Shown: positions 1-10,000 of the stretch, in pieces
Numbering within the stretch: the first letter of the stretch is position 1
Layout of the letters: the number at the start of each line of letters is the position of its first letter
Assembly (NCBI GenBank): GCA_027621335.1
Contig: JAQCAN010000002.1
Location: 1 to 27,282 of the forward strand
Direction of reading: 5' to 3'
DNA from: Bacteroidota bacterium
Lineage (GTDB): Bacteria; Bacteroidota; Bacteroidia; Flavobacteriales_D; JABDKJ01
Length of the DNA stretch: 27,282 nt
The notes under the pieces: model-generated
Databases searched by the model: none
Told to the model about the DNA's origin: nothing
What the model saw: only the letters and a program-made list of their open reading frames with translations
Made by a program: the position numbers and the translations under genes

Positions 1-1
1 C

Positions 2-3000
2 CTGATCCCTGTAGGAACGGATAATTGCGCTGGCGCCATCACCACTCAGACGGACCTATCCGGAATGACTTCGGGAAGTGCATTCCCAGTTGGAACGACT
101 GTGTTGGAATACGTGGTCACCGACCTGGCTGGATTGACAGATACTTGCTCATTCAGTGTGACGGTCATCGATGCCTCTGGACCTGAAGTGACCTGCCGGG
201 ACCCTGTGGATGTCGATGCTCCTATTGGATCCTGTGACACCGAGAATGCGATAAGCATTCAAATTCCAGTGGCTACGGACAATGATGGAGTGGCCAGTCT
301 TATCAATGACTACAACAACAGCTCAGATGCCTCTGATATCTATCCGGTCGGAGTGACGATAGTCACATGGACCGCAACAGATAACAGTGGAAATACGGCT
401 ACATGTGAGCAAATCATCACGGTAAATGATATAGAAGCTCCAAGTGACTTAGTCTGCCCAGCAGATACTTCGATCAGTGCGACCATCGGAGAATGTGGCA
501 TCGACTCGACTTTGGTGACACTGGGAGTCTTGGAGGCTACGAATCCATGTGGTATCGTGAGCATCGTGAATGACGCCCCGGCCTACTATCCGGTGGGAAC
601 GACTCCGGTCACTTGGACGATTGCGGATTCTAACGGAAATACGAGCATTTGCGTTCAGAATGTAGTCGTGAGGGACGTAGAAGCACCAAGCAATCTGGTC
701 TGCCCAGCTGATACAGTCATCAATGCAACTTGGAGTGAATGTGGAATAGACGCCATGTTGGTGGATTTGATAGCGCCTACAGCTTACGACCCTTGTGATA
801 CATTGATCTTCACCAATAATGCTCCTGCCTACTACCCTGTTGGAGAGACCATCGTGACATGGACCATTGCAGATACTTCTGGTAATGCGGTGAATTGTAC
901 TCAATTAGTGACCATCTTGGATATTCAGAATCCGATTCCGACTGTATGTCCGGCTGATGTGACCATCGAGAACGACCTTGGAATGTGCGGAGCGGTCCAT
1001 ACCTATCCCTATCCTGAAGCAAGAGACAACTGTGCCATAGTTCAAATAGAGATCACCGAAGGATTGTTGTCAGGAGAATTCTTCCCATTGGGCGATACCT
1101 ATGTGGAATATCTCATCACTGATGTCAATGGTAACGATACCATCTGTGGATTCACTGTGACCGTGATCGATACTGAGGCGCCTATCTTGGAAGCACCAGT
1201 GAACATCACCTATGTGCAGGTGGAAGGAGAGTGTGAATCAGTCGTCACCTTCGAGATTCCAGTTGGCACGGATAACTGTCCAGGAGCAGTGACCATACAG
1301 ACGGATAACACCGGCCTGACCACAGGAGACATCTTCCCAGTAGGGGTGACATCGCTTTGCTACTTGAGTACCGATGCCTCAGGGAATCAGAGGCCATTGT
1401 GCTTCGATGTAGTGGTGCTGGATACAGAAGCACCAGTGGTCCTGCAGTGTCCTGGAGATGTAGATGTGGATGCGGATCAAGGAATCTGTGGCGCTGCATT
1501 GACTATGGCTCAGCCTATAGCCACAGATAACTGTGGATATGTCTCCATGTTCGATGATGCTCCAAACATCCTGCCTGTTGGGAATACCTTGGTCACTTGG
1601 GTCATCACCGACCAATCAGCGAACACGCAACAGTGTCAGTTTACGGTCACGGTTCATGATATTGAAACTCCTGTCATCACTTGTCCTGATGATGTGATTG
1701 TAGTGGCGGAGTGGGGGGCGTGCCAGGATACGGTGGCCGTAGATACGCCTGTGGTGATGGATAACTGTGCCATCGAGACTGTTTGGAATGACTTCAACAA
1801 CAGTGCAGATGCTTCTGGAGTCTATCCTCTTGGAATCACCACAGTGAATTGGATGGTTGTCGATGTGAACGGGAATTCCAGCACCTGCAGCATGACTGTG
1901 GATGTGCAAACAGCAGGTCCTCCAGTCGTAGACTGCCCTGAGGATATCTCGGTGGAAGCGACCATAGGAGAGTGTGGGGCTGACATTGTGGTTCCTGCAA
2001 TGGTCTTTCAGTACGAGTGTAGCATCCTTGAGGTCATGAATGACTATACAGGTTCAGATGATGCATCCGCCTTCTATCCCGTAGGAACCACAGTAGTGAC
2101 ATGGACGGTCACAGATGTCAGTATGAATGTTGTACAATGCAACATGATTGTCACTGTAACGGATCTGCAGTTGCCTACCATCTCATGTCCTGAGAATATA
2201 CAGTTGTCCAATGACATCGGGTTCTGCGGGGCGGTAGTGAACTATGATTTACCAATGGTGACAGATAACTGTGAGATTCAGTCCTTGGTCATGACCGAAG
2301 GGTTGCCAAGTGGCGAGATCTTCCCAGTGGGAATGACCTCAGTGAGCTTCCTGGTCAGCGATGTGAACGGAAATGCGGTCTCCTGCGCCTTCCAGGTATT
2401 GGTAACGGATGATGAGGCTCCGGTGATCGACTGTCCTGAGAATATCATCAGTGAATCGGACACGGTTTTCTACCCTTATCCTGAATTCACTGATAACTGC
2501 TATGCCGAGCTGATGCTTCTCGAAGGGCAGGATGTGGGGACCGTATTCGAGCATGGCCATACCTATGTTCTCTACGCAGCTATGGACCTCAGTGGGAATA
2601 TGGATACCTGTGGATTCGATATCTTGGTGAATCGTCCGCCAATTGCAGTGAATGATACCGTAATCATCTTCGAGTCAGATGATGTAATTGACGTGTCAGC
2701 GCTCTTGAACGACAGTGATCCTGATGGTGATGCTTTCAGCTTGGTTGAGATCATCTATGGCGGAAACCTAGGCACCATCGAAGGTGACCATATCCTTTTT
2801 GACATCCCTGATAACGAATGCGGAATAGACTCTGTCATCTACGTTATCATGGATCAATATGGGGCTACTGACACGGCCACAGTTTACGTGCAAGTGGATT
2901 GTAATCCTACGGTCTTCGTACCAGAAGGATTCTCACCTAATGGAGATGGAGTGAATGATGTCCTACATATCCTCGGATTGCTTGAATATCCACAAAATGA

Positions 3001-3196
3001 GCTATTTATCTTCAACAGATGGGGGCATAAGGTCTTTGAGCGGAAGGACTACAAGAATGATTGGGACGGTCGCTCTGAGGCTGCCATGACCATTGGTGAA
3101 ACCCTGTTACCCAGGGGTACGTATTACTATGTATTGGATTTGCATAATTCCAAGATTAAACCAATGAAAGGGTTCATTTATATCAACCCTAGATAA
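2..3196 (+). CDS. HYR-repeat surface adhesin-like protein with T9SS type B sorting domain (5' partial)
   Basis: The reading frame is open through the left edge, so the N-terminus and signal peptide are missing; 1064 codons are visible. The visible part is one partial plus ten complete HYR (hyalin/Ig-like) repeats of about 80-85 residues, each with the pattern CPxD...GxCG...DNC...(Y/F)PVGxTxVxWxxxDxxGN...C...VxDxExP. A cadherin-like segment follows (PPIAVNDT...LLNDSDPDGD, about 2637-2900). The last 97 codons (2903-3193) form a gliding-motility-associated CHU_C/type B sorting domain with FSPNGDGVND, IFNRWGHKVFE and PRGTYYYVLDL. Type B domains route proteins through T9SS to the surface, usually with a PorP/SprF partner, and such a gene follows 15 bp downstream. 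The protein is probably an extracellular adhesin or matrix protein; its ligand is unknown. It contains no visible enzymatic domain. Paired cysteines in most repeats suggest disulfides, or covalent cross-links, in the exported protein. Confidence 0.9.
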   Translation: MIPVGTDNCAGAITTQTDLSGMTSGSAFPVGTTVLEYVVTDLAGLTDTCSFSVTVIDASGPEVTCRDPVDVDAPIGSCDTENAISIQIPVATDNDGVASLINDYNNSSDASDIYPVGVTIVTWTATDNSGNTATCEQIITVNDIEAPSDLVCPADTSISATIGECGIDSTLVTLGVLEATNPCGIVSIVNDAPAYYPVGTTPVTWTIADSNGNTSICVQNVVVRDVEAPSNLVCPADTVINATWSECGIDAMLVDLIAPTAYDPCDTLIFTNNAPAYYPVGETIVTWTIADTSGNAVNCTQLVTILDIQNPIPTVCPADVTIENDLGMCGAVHTYPYPEARDNCAIVQIEITEGLLSGEFFPLGDTYVEYLITDVNGNDTICGFTVTVIDTEAPILEAPVNITYVQVEGECESVVTFEIPVGTDNCPGAVTIQTDNTGLTTGDIFPVGVTSLCYLSTDASGNQRPLCFDVVVLDTEAPVVLQCPGDVDVDADQGICGAALTMAQPIATDNCGYVSMFDDAPNILPVGNTLVTWVITDQSANTQQCQFTVTVHDIETPVITCPDDVIVVAEWGACQDTVAVDTPVVMDNCAIETVWNDFNNSADASGVYPLGITTVNWMVVDVNGNSSTCSMTVDVQTAGPPVVDCPEDISVEATIGECGADIVVPAMVFQYECSILEVMNDYTGSDDASAFYPVGTTVVTWTVTDVSMNVVQCNMIVTVTDLQLPTISCPENIQLSNDIGFCGAVVNYDLPMVTDNCEIQSLVMTEGLPSGEIFPVGMTSVSFLVSDVNGNAVSCAFQVLVTDDEAPVIDCPENIISESDTVFYPYPEFTDNCYAELMLLEGQDVGTVFEHGHTYVLYAAMDLSGNMDTCGFDILVNRPPIAVNDTVIIFESDDVIDVSALLNDSDPDGDAFSLVEIIYGGNLGTIEGDHILFDIPDNECGIDSVIYVIMDQYGATDTATVYVQVDCNPTVFVPEGFSPNGDGVNDVLHILGLLEYPQNELFIFNRWGHKVFERKDYKNDWDGRSEAAMTIGETLLPRGTYYYVLDLHNSKIKPMKGFIYINPR

Positions 3197-3211
3197 TAGC
3201 CAAGAGGTGGG

Positions 3212-4174
3212 GTGGATAGGAGTGAAAGGAAAATATCGGGCATAATTCTATGTCTTGGTCTGTGGTGTATGGCACCAGATGTCAAAGCCCAACAAGAGGC
3301 CATGAATGCGCAATTCATTCTGAACAACATGACCATCAATCCTGGTTATACAGGCTATAACGAAGTTCAGAGTTTCATCATGAATCATCGCAGTCAATGG
3401 GTGGGCTTCAAAGGAGCACCTGTGACCAATACCCTAGGTTTTGATATGGCTATGCCTAAGAATGCGGCTATAGCCTATGGTGGAAATCTGATGCATGATA
3501 AGATCGGACCCACCAGCGAGCTTTCCATCTCGGGCAATCTGGCGTATCGTTTCTACATCAATAACACAACTGAGTTGAGCATCGGTCTGAAATCATATTT
3601 CGGACTCTTCCAAGCGAATTACACCGGTCTTGAATTGACCTCTGACGTCTTTGGTCAAGAGGACATCAATTTCTCATTCTACCCTAGCAATGAGGTCATC
3701 TTGAATTTCGGATCTGGAGCTTACCTGCATAGCGAGGACTACTTCATCGGATTGTCCAGTCCGCGGTTATTGAAGAACAAAATCGACAATAGCAATCTAG
3801 ATATCTACAATACAGTCAGAGGTCGCACAGAACCGACATACTACCTCATGGGGGGATACAATTTCCGCTGCAATATGTGGTTGGATTTCCAACCGGCCAT
3901 GCTCACCAAGGCGACAGTTGGTGCGCCTTTGTCCATAGGCATGTATGGCACCTTCCTGCTGAAGTCCAAGTGGAGACTAGGGGGGTTCTATGCATTGAGA
4001 GAAATGGCCGGTGTCATCGCAGAACTGCAGGTGACGGATAAGCTGAATGTGGGATACAGCTTTGATGTATCCGTGAATGAATTGATTGCGACTAATCTGG
4101 GGAGCCACGAGTTAGGGGTCTCCTATGTCATGAGATCCTTTAGAAAGCGAGTCGTCTATCCAAGGCGATTCTAA
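3212..4174 (+). CDS. PorP/SprF family T9SS outer membrane protein
   Basis: This is a 320-residue protein with an N-terminal signal peptide (hydrophobic IILCLGLWCMAPDVKA, then QQEAMNAQF). The mature part begins with the family hallmark: QFILNNMTINPGYTGYNE, then a conserved HRSQWVGFKGAP stretch. The rest alternates short beta strands typical of a 14-stranded barrel and ends in an aromatic/basic strand (GVSYVMRSFRKR). PorP/SprF proteins sit in the outer membrane. SprF of Flavobacterium johnsoniae is needed for delivery of SprB, a type B sorting-domain adhesin. Here the gene lies 15 bp after such a cargo gene, so it is probably the dedicated partner. The start is GTG at 3212 after AGAGGTGG; no ATG exists before the signal peptide. 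Paralogues are usually numerous in one genome, so no gene symbol is given. Confidence 0.92.
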   Translation: MDRSERKISGIILCLGLWCMAPDVKAQQEAMNAQFILNNMTINPGYTGYNEVQSFIMNHRSQWVGFKGAPVTNTLGFDMAMPKNAAIAYGGNLMHDKIGPTSELSISGNLAYRFYINNTTELSIGLKSYFGLFQANYTGLELTSDVFGQEDINFSFYPSNEVILNFGSGAYLHSEDYFIGLSSPRLLKNKIDNSNLDIYNTVRGRTEPTYYLMGGYNFRCNMWLDFQPAMLTKATVGAPLSIGMYGTFLLKSKWRLGGFYALREMAGVIAELQVTDKLNVGYSFDVSVNELIATNLGSHELGVSYVMRSFRKRVVYPRRF

Positions 4175-4202
4175 GGAAGGAATGATGTTTACCAATGAAG
4201 AT

Positions 4203-6401
4203 ATGAAACCTAGAAAACTACTGACGTATTCTTTTATCATCTTGATGACTGTGGCGCCATTGCTCGGCACAGCCCAGATCAAGAAAGGGGATTTCTTCTT
4301 TGAGAATTATGAGTACGGTCTAGCTCTTCAAGCATACGAGTTCGCCTACGATGAACAACTCATCCAGAACCCTATGATGAGCAGGAAGTTGGCCAATACG
4401 CACCGTATGCTCGGTAATGTCAAGGAATCCATGATCTGGTACAAAAAGACCTTGCACAAGGATGACAGCCAAGTGATAGACATGCTGCACTATGCTGAAG
4501 CCTTGAAATATGTTGGAGATTACGAAGAGGCCCTGAAATGGTACAAGCTATATAACATGCGTGTTCCAGAAGACAGGAGGGCCATCTCACACCTAGAGAA
4601 TGAGAACTTCATCAAAGAGTTCTATCAGGACTCCGTGTTCTATACCTGGAAGAACCTAAGGATGAACACAAAGAATCCGGAATTCGGCATCACCAAATAC
4701 AAAGGGGATTATCTTATTTCCTATGTGGGGGTGGAGAATCCTGAACTCGGTGAGAAATACTATAAAGGAGAACGTACTGAGGACCTGTACCTAGACGTCT
4801 ATGTGTTCATGAGGGACAAAGAGAATGAGCTGGCTTTGGAGGATTGGCTCGAAGGTGGGGTGAACTCTAAGTATCACGATGGCCCGGTCAGTTTTTGCGA
4901 GGCCACCAATGAGTTGTTCATCACCAGGACCAACGTTGCCAATGGGAAGCCTGTCTTGGACTCCAAGGGTAAGGCGAACCTGAAGATCCATGTATCCAAG
5001 CTGGAAGGAGGGGAATTCGCCAAGGCCGTGGAATTACCTATCAACAGTGATGATTTCTCAAACGCCCACCCAGCCATATCAAAAGATGGGAAGACCCTCT
5101 ACTTTGCTTCCAACCGAGATGGCGGACTTGGAGAAACAGACCTTTACATGATCCAGCGTTCAGGGGATTCTTGGACCAATCCTGTCAATTTGGGGCCCAT
5201 CATCAATACGGAAGGTGAGGAGTGCTTTCCGAGCATTGCTGATGATGACATCCTTTATTTTTCATCTACTGGACATGCTGGCGGGGGAGGCTTGGATATC
5301 TTCAAGACGGAAATGGTCAAAGGCAAATGGACCAAGCCTTCCAATCTGGGCTATCCCGTGAATAGCCCTAAGGATGATTTCGGTATATGTCCCGATCCAG
5401 GAGGTGAATCAGGATACTTCAGCTCCAATAGGGCCGATGAGAATTCCATCCAAGATGACATCTATTATTTCCAGTTCAATGCCATGGTAGATATACGTGG
5501 TAAAGTCAGAAAGGCAGGAGAGCTGAAATATCTCGAAAACGCTATCGTAAGACTTTATGAGGACGATGGGACCTTACTCTTCGAGAAGCGCTCTGACGTT
5601 GACGGATACTTTGATTTCCAGATCATACCAGATAGATGCCGTTACCGAGTAGAGGTCACCAATGGAGTAGATTACTCTGTAGAATCCTACATCATCGACT
5701 ACTGTGATAACCGATTACAGTTTTATGACATTCCTCTCATCGAGGTCGTGGAGTTGAATTACATGGCCCAAGGAACTATTCTGAATAAAGAGACCAAGGA
5801 ACCGGTCAAGGGTTTCAAAGCTACGCTCTACAACTCCCAGACAGGCGACCAGATCAAGACCATCGAAACTGGAAGGGACGGACGTATGCAGTTCAATCTT
5901 CTTTTTGAGACGGACTATAAGTTGGTATTGACCAAGGAAGGATGGTTCGCCCGCAGTGGAGTCTTTACGACCAAGGGCCTGGCCCCTGGCATCATCGAGA
6001 TCGACCGTTTTGTGAATTTGCTCTTCGAGGAAATCGCAGTGGATAAAGCCATAGAGGTTGAGAACATCTACTATGATTTCAACAAGTTCACCGTCAGAGA
6101 GGACGCCAAGCCTGAGTTAGATAAACTGGTAGAGATGATGACGGATAACCCCTCAGTGAAGATCGAGTTGAGTTCACATACGGATTCCCAAGGGGGCGAT
6201 AAGTATAACCTCGTTCTAAGTGATCAACGGGCCAAGGCGGCCACACAGTACATCGTATCTAAAGGAGTAGAACCCTATCGCATCATCGGGAAAGGATATG
6301 GAGAGCTGATTCTTAAGAATGAATGCAGCAATGGCGTGCAGTGTTCGGACACCAAACATGAACAGAACCGCAGAACTGAGTTCAAGGTCTTAGAGCACTG
6401 A
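4203..6401 (+). CDS. PorE-like OmpA-family protein (TPR, beta-propeller, carboxypeptidase-regulatory-like, OmpA_C)
   Basis: From ATG 4203 (732 residues) the protein has a signal peptide (MKPRKLLTYSF...GTAQ), a TPR-like helical region (about 22-150), PD40/WD40-like propeller blades (about 226-422, e.g. AHPAISKDGKTLYFASNRDG and SSTGHAGGGGLDIF), two carboxypeptidase-regulatory-like beta domains (about 429-585), and a C-terminal OmpA peptidoglycan-binding domain (619-730, YYDFNKFTVRED...SSHTDSQG...NRRTEFKVL). This order matches PorE of the Porphyromonas T9SS, which anchors the machinery to peptidoglycan. Unlike PorE it has no lipobox cysteine, so it is expected to be a soluble periplasmic or barrel-associated protein. 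ATG 4182 is an alternative start but would put acidic residues in the signal peptide's n-region. It follows porP by under 30 bp and is last in the operon. Fairly sure of the architecture; the exact T9SS role is inferred. Confidence 0.88.
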   Translation: MKPRKLLTYSFIILMTVAPLLGTAQIKKGDFFFENYEYGLALQAYEFAYDEQLIQNPMMSRKLANTHRMLGNVKESMIWYKKTLHKDDSQVIDMLHYAEALKYVGDYEEALKWYKLYNMRVPEDRRAISHLENENFIKEFYQDSVFYTWKNLRMNTKNPEFGITKYKGDYLISYVGVENPELGEKYYKGERTEDLYLDVYVFMRDKENELALEDWLEGGVNSKYHDGPVSFCEATNELFITRTNVANGKPVLDSKGKANLKIHVSKLEGGEFAKAVELPINSDDFSNAHPAISKDGKTLYFASNRDGGLGETDLYMIQRSGDSWTNPVNLGPIINTEGEECFPSIADDDILYFSSTGHAGGGGLDIFKTEMVKGKWTKPSNLGYPVNSPKDDFGICPDPGGESGYFSSNRADENSIQDDIYYFQFNAMVDIRGKVRKAGELKYLENAIVRLYEDDGTLLFEKRSDVDGYFDFQIIPDRCRYRVEVTNGVDYSVESYIIDYCDNRLQFYDIPLIEVVELNYMAQGTILNKETKEPVKGFKATLYNSQTGDQIKTIETGRDGRMQFNLLFETDYKLVLTKEGWFARSGVFTTKGLAPGIIEIDRFVNLLFEEIAVDKAIEVENIYYDFNKFTVREDAKPELDKLVEMMTDNPSVKIELSSHTDSQGGDKYNLVLSDQRAKAATQYIVSKGVEPYRIIGKGYGELILKNECSNGVQCSDTKHEQNRRTEFKVLEH

Positions 6402-6416
6402 CATTCGCTTAAGACC

Positions 6417-7058
6417 TCAATGACTTGACAAGGCCTCCGATCGGAGGCCTTTTTTTTGGAATCCATCCAACAGGAGAGGGAGGAGGTCCAGCACCTTGGC
6501 TCCGCACAGCTCATTATCATGGAGGACGATGATAGATCCAGGCTTGGCATGATCCAGGATGTGCTTGCGAATATCCTCGGCTGAACGATCGGATTTGAAG
6601 TCGCCAGGCATCAGGTCCCACATCACCACCTCATGTGTGCGCCTCAGCCAGCGATACTGTCCACAAGTCAATCGCCCATAGGGAGGTCGGTAAAGGCGAC
6701 TGTCAATGAGCGAGGCACTCTGTTGGAAATCTTCCTTAAAGGTCTGATCATCTGTTTTCCACCCGTCCAGATGGGCGTGGCCATGGTAACCAATACCATG
6801 GCCAGAGTTTTTCATTGTGTCTATAGCTTCGGGATGATTACCTATACTGGATCCCAAGAGAAAAAAAGTGGCCCTGTGCCCATGGTCAGACAAGAGTCTC
6901 GAAATCTGTTCCGTGTAGGTTGAAGGGCCGTCATCAAAACTGAGGTGAACCACTCCTTCGATCGGAGGGTTCATCCTCCACAACACGTGAGGGAAAAAAA
7001 GAGAAAGGAGGCGGATCGGGGGCCTTGTCCAGAACCGATCAGAAATCAGCGCCTTCAC
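6417..7058 (-). CDS. polysaccharide deacetylase family protein (NodB/CE4)
   Basis: This is a 213-residue NodB-homology domain hydrolase, predicted to remove N- or O-acetyl groups from a cell-surface polysaccharide or peptidoglycan. Visible motifs are motif 1 LSFDDGP (D42-D43), motif 2 YHGHAH with metal-ligand candidates H92 and H96, motif 3 RPPYGR (124-129), motif 4 WDLMPGDF (147-154) and motif 5 IIVLHDN with catalytic-type H180. All core residues are present, so it should be active. A short hydrophobic/aromatic N-terminal segment (LLSLFFPHVLWR) precedes the domain, as in other Bacteroidota members, with no cleavable signal peptide. The start is GTG at 7058, overlapping the upstream DUF2723 stop by 20 bp, which suggests translational coupling. 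ATG at residue 29 would remove only the lead segment. The final 14 codons carry the opposite-strand terminator. Confidence 0.92.
   Translation of the reverse strand: MKALISDRFWTRPPIRLLSLFFPHVLWRMNPPIEGVVHLSFDDGPSTYTEQISRLLSDHGHRATFFLLGSSIGNHPEAIDTMKNSGHGIGYHGHAHLDGWKTDDQTFKEDFQQSASLIDSRLYRPPYGRLTCGQYRWLRRTHEVVMWDLMPGDFKSDRSAEDIRKHILDHAKPGSIIVLHDNELCGAKVLDLLPLLLDGFQKKGLRSEALSSH
6431..6457 (+). terminator. Rho-independent terminator of the HYR-PorP-OmpA operon
   Basis: A perfect 20-bp palindrome (AGGCCTCCGATCGGAGGCCT, 6431-6450) is followed on the + strand by a run of eight T (6450-6457), 29 bp after the OmpA-like stop codon. The hairpin lies inside the last codons of the convergent deacetylase gene. 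On the - strand there is no T run after the hairpin (only an A run before it), so termination should be one-directional. Confidence 0.9.
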
Positions 7059-10000
7059 CTTTTTGCCTTTGCCCGGATTGGATTGCAGCCTGCGCTTGGT
7101 TATAGAGCTGTTGCAACAATTCCAAACGCCCGTCCAAGGCCTCCTTCAATTCAGTCAGCTCATACTGATCGGCCATGTAATTGATGCGCTGGGCCACATA
7201 CATGTTGATCTGCAGCTCTTCATCCAATTTTCTCAGGAACTGAGGTTCCAAGCTCACGTAGTACTGCAATTCCTCCTCATTGATATCGAAGAGACGCTTT
7301 GCATAGGCAGTAGCCGATTCATCATCCCCTACTCTAGCGTATCCTTCGACCAAAGGCAAGACGACCCTATTCAACGGAACATTGCGCTCAGGCATGGCTT
7401 CGAACGTCTTGTCCAGGATGTCATGCGCCTTGTTATTCTTGTTCTCCTTGATGAGCTCGTCTGCGAGATTCGCCATCTGAAGTCGGATGTTAGTGGTGAG
7501 TCTCAAGTTGTTCTCATCCATGTACAGCTCCTCCTTGTCCATGTTCCCCCACTGGAACTTATTCATCACATTGTCATACATGACCTCGGTATCCACTCCA
7601 CCCAACTTGTTAGGGTTGGGATCTTTCTCATGTTTGATAGGTGTGACGCGATAGGCCATTCCAGTCAGCTCGAAGTAGGATTCCATCCTCAGATAGGTGT
7701 CCTGGCCAGTGGTCACTGCGAAATAGACATCACGCTCCCAGTTATTGGTTGCCAATAGGTCGAGGACCATGAGGTTGTTCTTGGTGATGTAATTTCCTGG
7801 AAGGTTCCAAGCCATCTCTGTACCCACTTTGGAAGTGTCCTCAGGTGTGATGACTCCACGATTCAATAGATCTATCTTATCGGTGGTGATCTTGACTCGG
7901 TTTGTTGGCAGGTAAGGCAGATTCCCAGCTCCACGTATAGGCAACACATTCTTATCCTCCGCCACGAAGCGGATGAGGTCTTTCAACTCCACCTTGAGCT
8001 CGCTACCTTTAGGGTTGACCAAAACGATGTCGCGCGTTCCCTGACGGTATTTCTCCTCGGTCAATGAGAAAGGCACTGGGTCTGAATCGTAGGCCTTGCG
8101 CTTCATCTGGTCGGTGTACCAGTCGGTGTTGAGCAGACTCAAGTTGACCACCCTAACGTCCGTTCTATATTCTTCTACCTCTTGGGCATACCAGAGCGGG
8201 AAGGTGTCGTTGTCCCCATTGGTGAAGAGGATGGAGTTGGGAGAGCAACTATCCAAGTAATTCTTGGCGATGTCCACAGCGGTCCTTCGCTTAGCTCGGT
8301 TGTGGTCATCCCAGCCACCAGCAATGAGGAGATAGGGGACGGTCAGACCTAAAACAGTAGCGATGATACCTGCTGTCCTTCCACCCATCTTGCTGCCTAT
8401 GACTTTCATGAGACCCAAAGCGACCAGTGCAACAGAACCCATGTAGACGATGCTATAAGAGAAACTGTGATCCTGGCCACTCAATTCCATGACATAGATG
8501 ATGGCGGCCGTCCCGAAGACCGCTCCAGCGATTCGGATGAAGGCTTTCTGGTCCATGGATCGGAACGCATCATAGAGGGCATAGACCCCTAAGCCCACCC
8601 ATATCACGAAAGCATAGAAGGATCCCACATAGGCATAGTCCCTCTCTCTAGGCTGATAGGGGTACTGGTTCAGATAGATGACGATGGCCAATCCGGTCAA
8701 GAGGAATAGCAACATGGTGATGAGCCAGTTCTGAGTGTCCTTGACCAGCTGATAGATCAAGCCGATAAGGCCTAAAAGGAAAGGGAGGTAATAGAAGAAA
8801 TTCCTTGCTTTATTCCTGGTCATGCTCTCAGGGAGATTGTCCTGTCGGCCGAGGCGTTGTGCGTCTATGGCATTGATACCACTGAGCCAATTCCCATTGA
8901 GGATATCACCATGGCCCTGTTGGTCATTCTGTCGACCAACGAAGTTCCACATGAAGTATCGCCAATACATCCAGTTCACCTGATAGTTCATGAAGAAAGC
9001 GAGGTTCTCACCCGCAGTAGGAACCCTGAGTCTATTCCCTTCACCATCGGTGGCCCGAGTGGGCTTGCCCTTGAAATCACTCCAGAATTTGTAGGCATCG
9101 GCATGATTGGGTTGGTTGCTGTACATCCTAGGGAAAAGTGCCTCGAACTCGGAATTGTACTGGTAGACCGTATTCTTCCTCTCATCGGATATGATGTATT
9201 CCTCTACGAGCTTGGTGTCAGGATTCTTGCTGACATAGGTGTTCGCATCATAAACATTATTGAAACTCCTCTCGATGCGTTCGCCTCGCTTGGCCACATA
9301 GGCTTTCATATAGACCGGATCTCCATCCTCAGTCCCTGTTGTAGGTGCCATCCAGTAATGACCTGTGAGCAGGGGACGGTCCCCGTATTGCTCGCGGTTC
9401 AGATAGGAAAGGAGGGTGAAAACGTTCTCTGGATTGTTCTCATCCATGGGCGGATTGGCGGAGCTCCTGATCACAATCAAAGCAAAAGTGGAATACCCCA
9501 GCATGATCACGATGAAACTCATCATGGAGACGTGGAGTACACGACTTGGCTCCTGAATCCTGAAAAGGACATAGGCCAGTCCAGAGAGCATAACTGTGAT
9601 GAAGAACTTGGCGGTGGTACTTAGGAATTCGTTTCCCAACGTTGGGATAAGGATGATGGCAGCGATGGCAACAATGGCCGTGCGCAAATTCTTATCTGGC
9701 CTGTGGGCGAACATTGTGACCAATATGGTCAAGGCAACCACTAAGATGGCGAAGATGGTCACACCGATATTGAAGCCAACCGAAAGCGTATTCGTGAAGA
9801 AGAGCTCAAATCCTCCAGCCATCTTCACAATGCCAGGGATGATTCCAGACTGTATAAAGCCCAAAATGGCCAGGGAGATCGCTGCAGTCATAACCAAGCC
9901 TTTGACCGAGAAGGTGTGCCGCTTGAAGTAGACGACCAATGCGATTGCCGGTATACAAAGTAGGTTCAAGAGGTGAACACCTATGGATAGACCCATCAGA

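Noticed and set aside
2..2640. regular repeats that might be taken for a CRISPR or satellite array
   Set aside because: The repeats are about 250 bp, diverged and in frame; they encode HYR domains.
6385..6417. 8-bp inverted repeat AGGTCTTA/TAAGACCT with a 17-nt loop
   Set aside because: It has no T tract on either strand and lies beside a much better terminator, so I do not call it a terminator.
8857..9624. 255-codon open frame on the + strand opposite the DUF2723 gene
   Set aside because: It lies fully antisense to a well-supported family member and has no recognisable domain; long antisense frames are expected in this composition.
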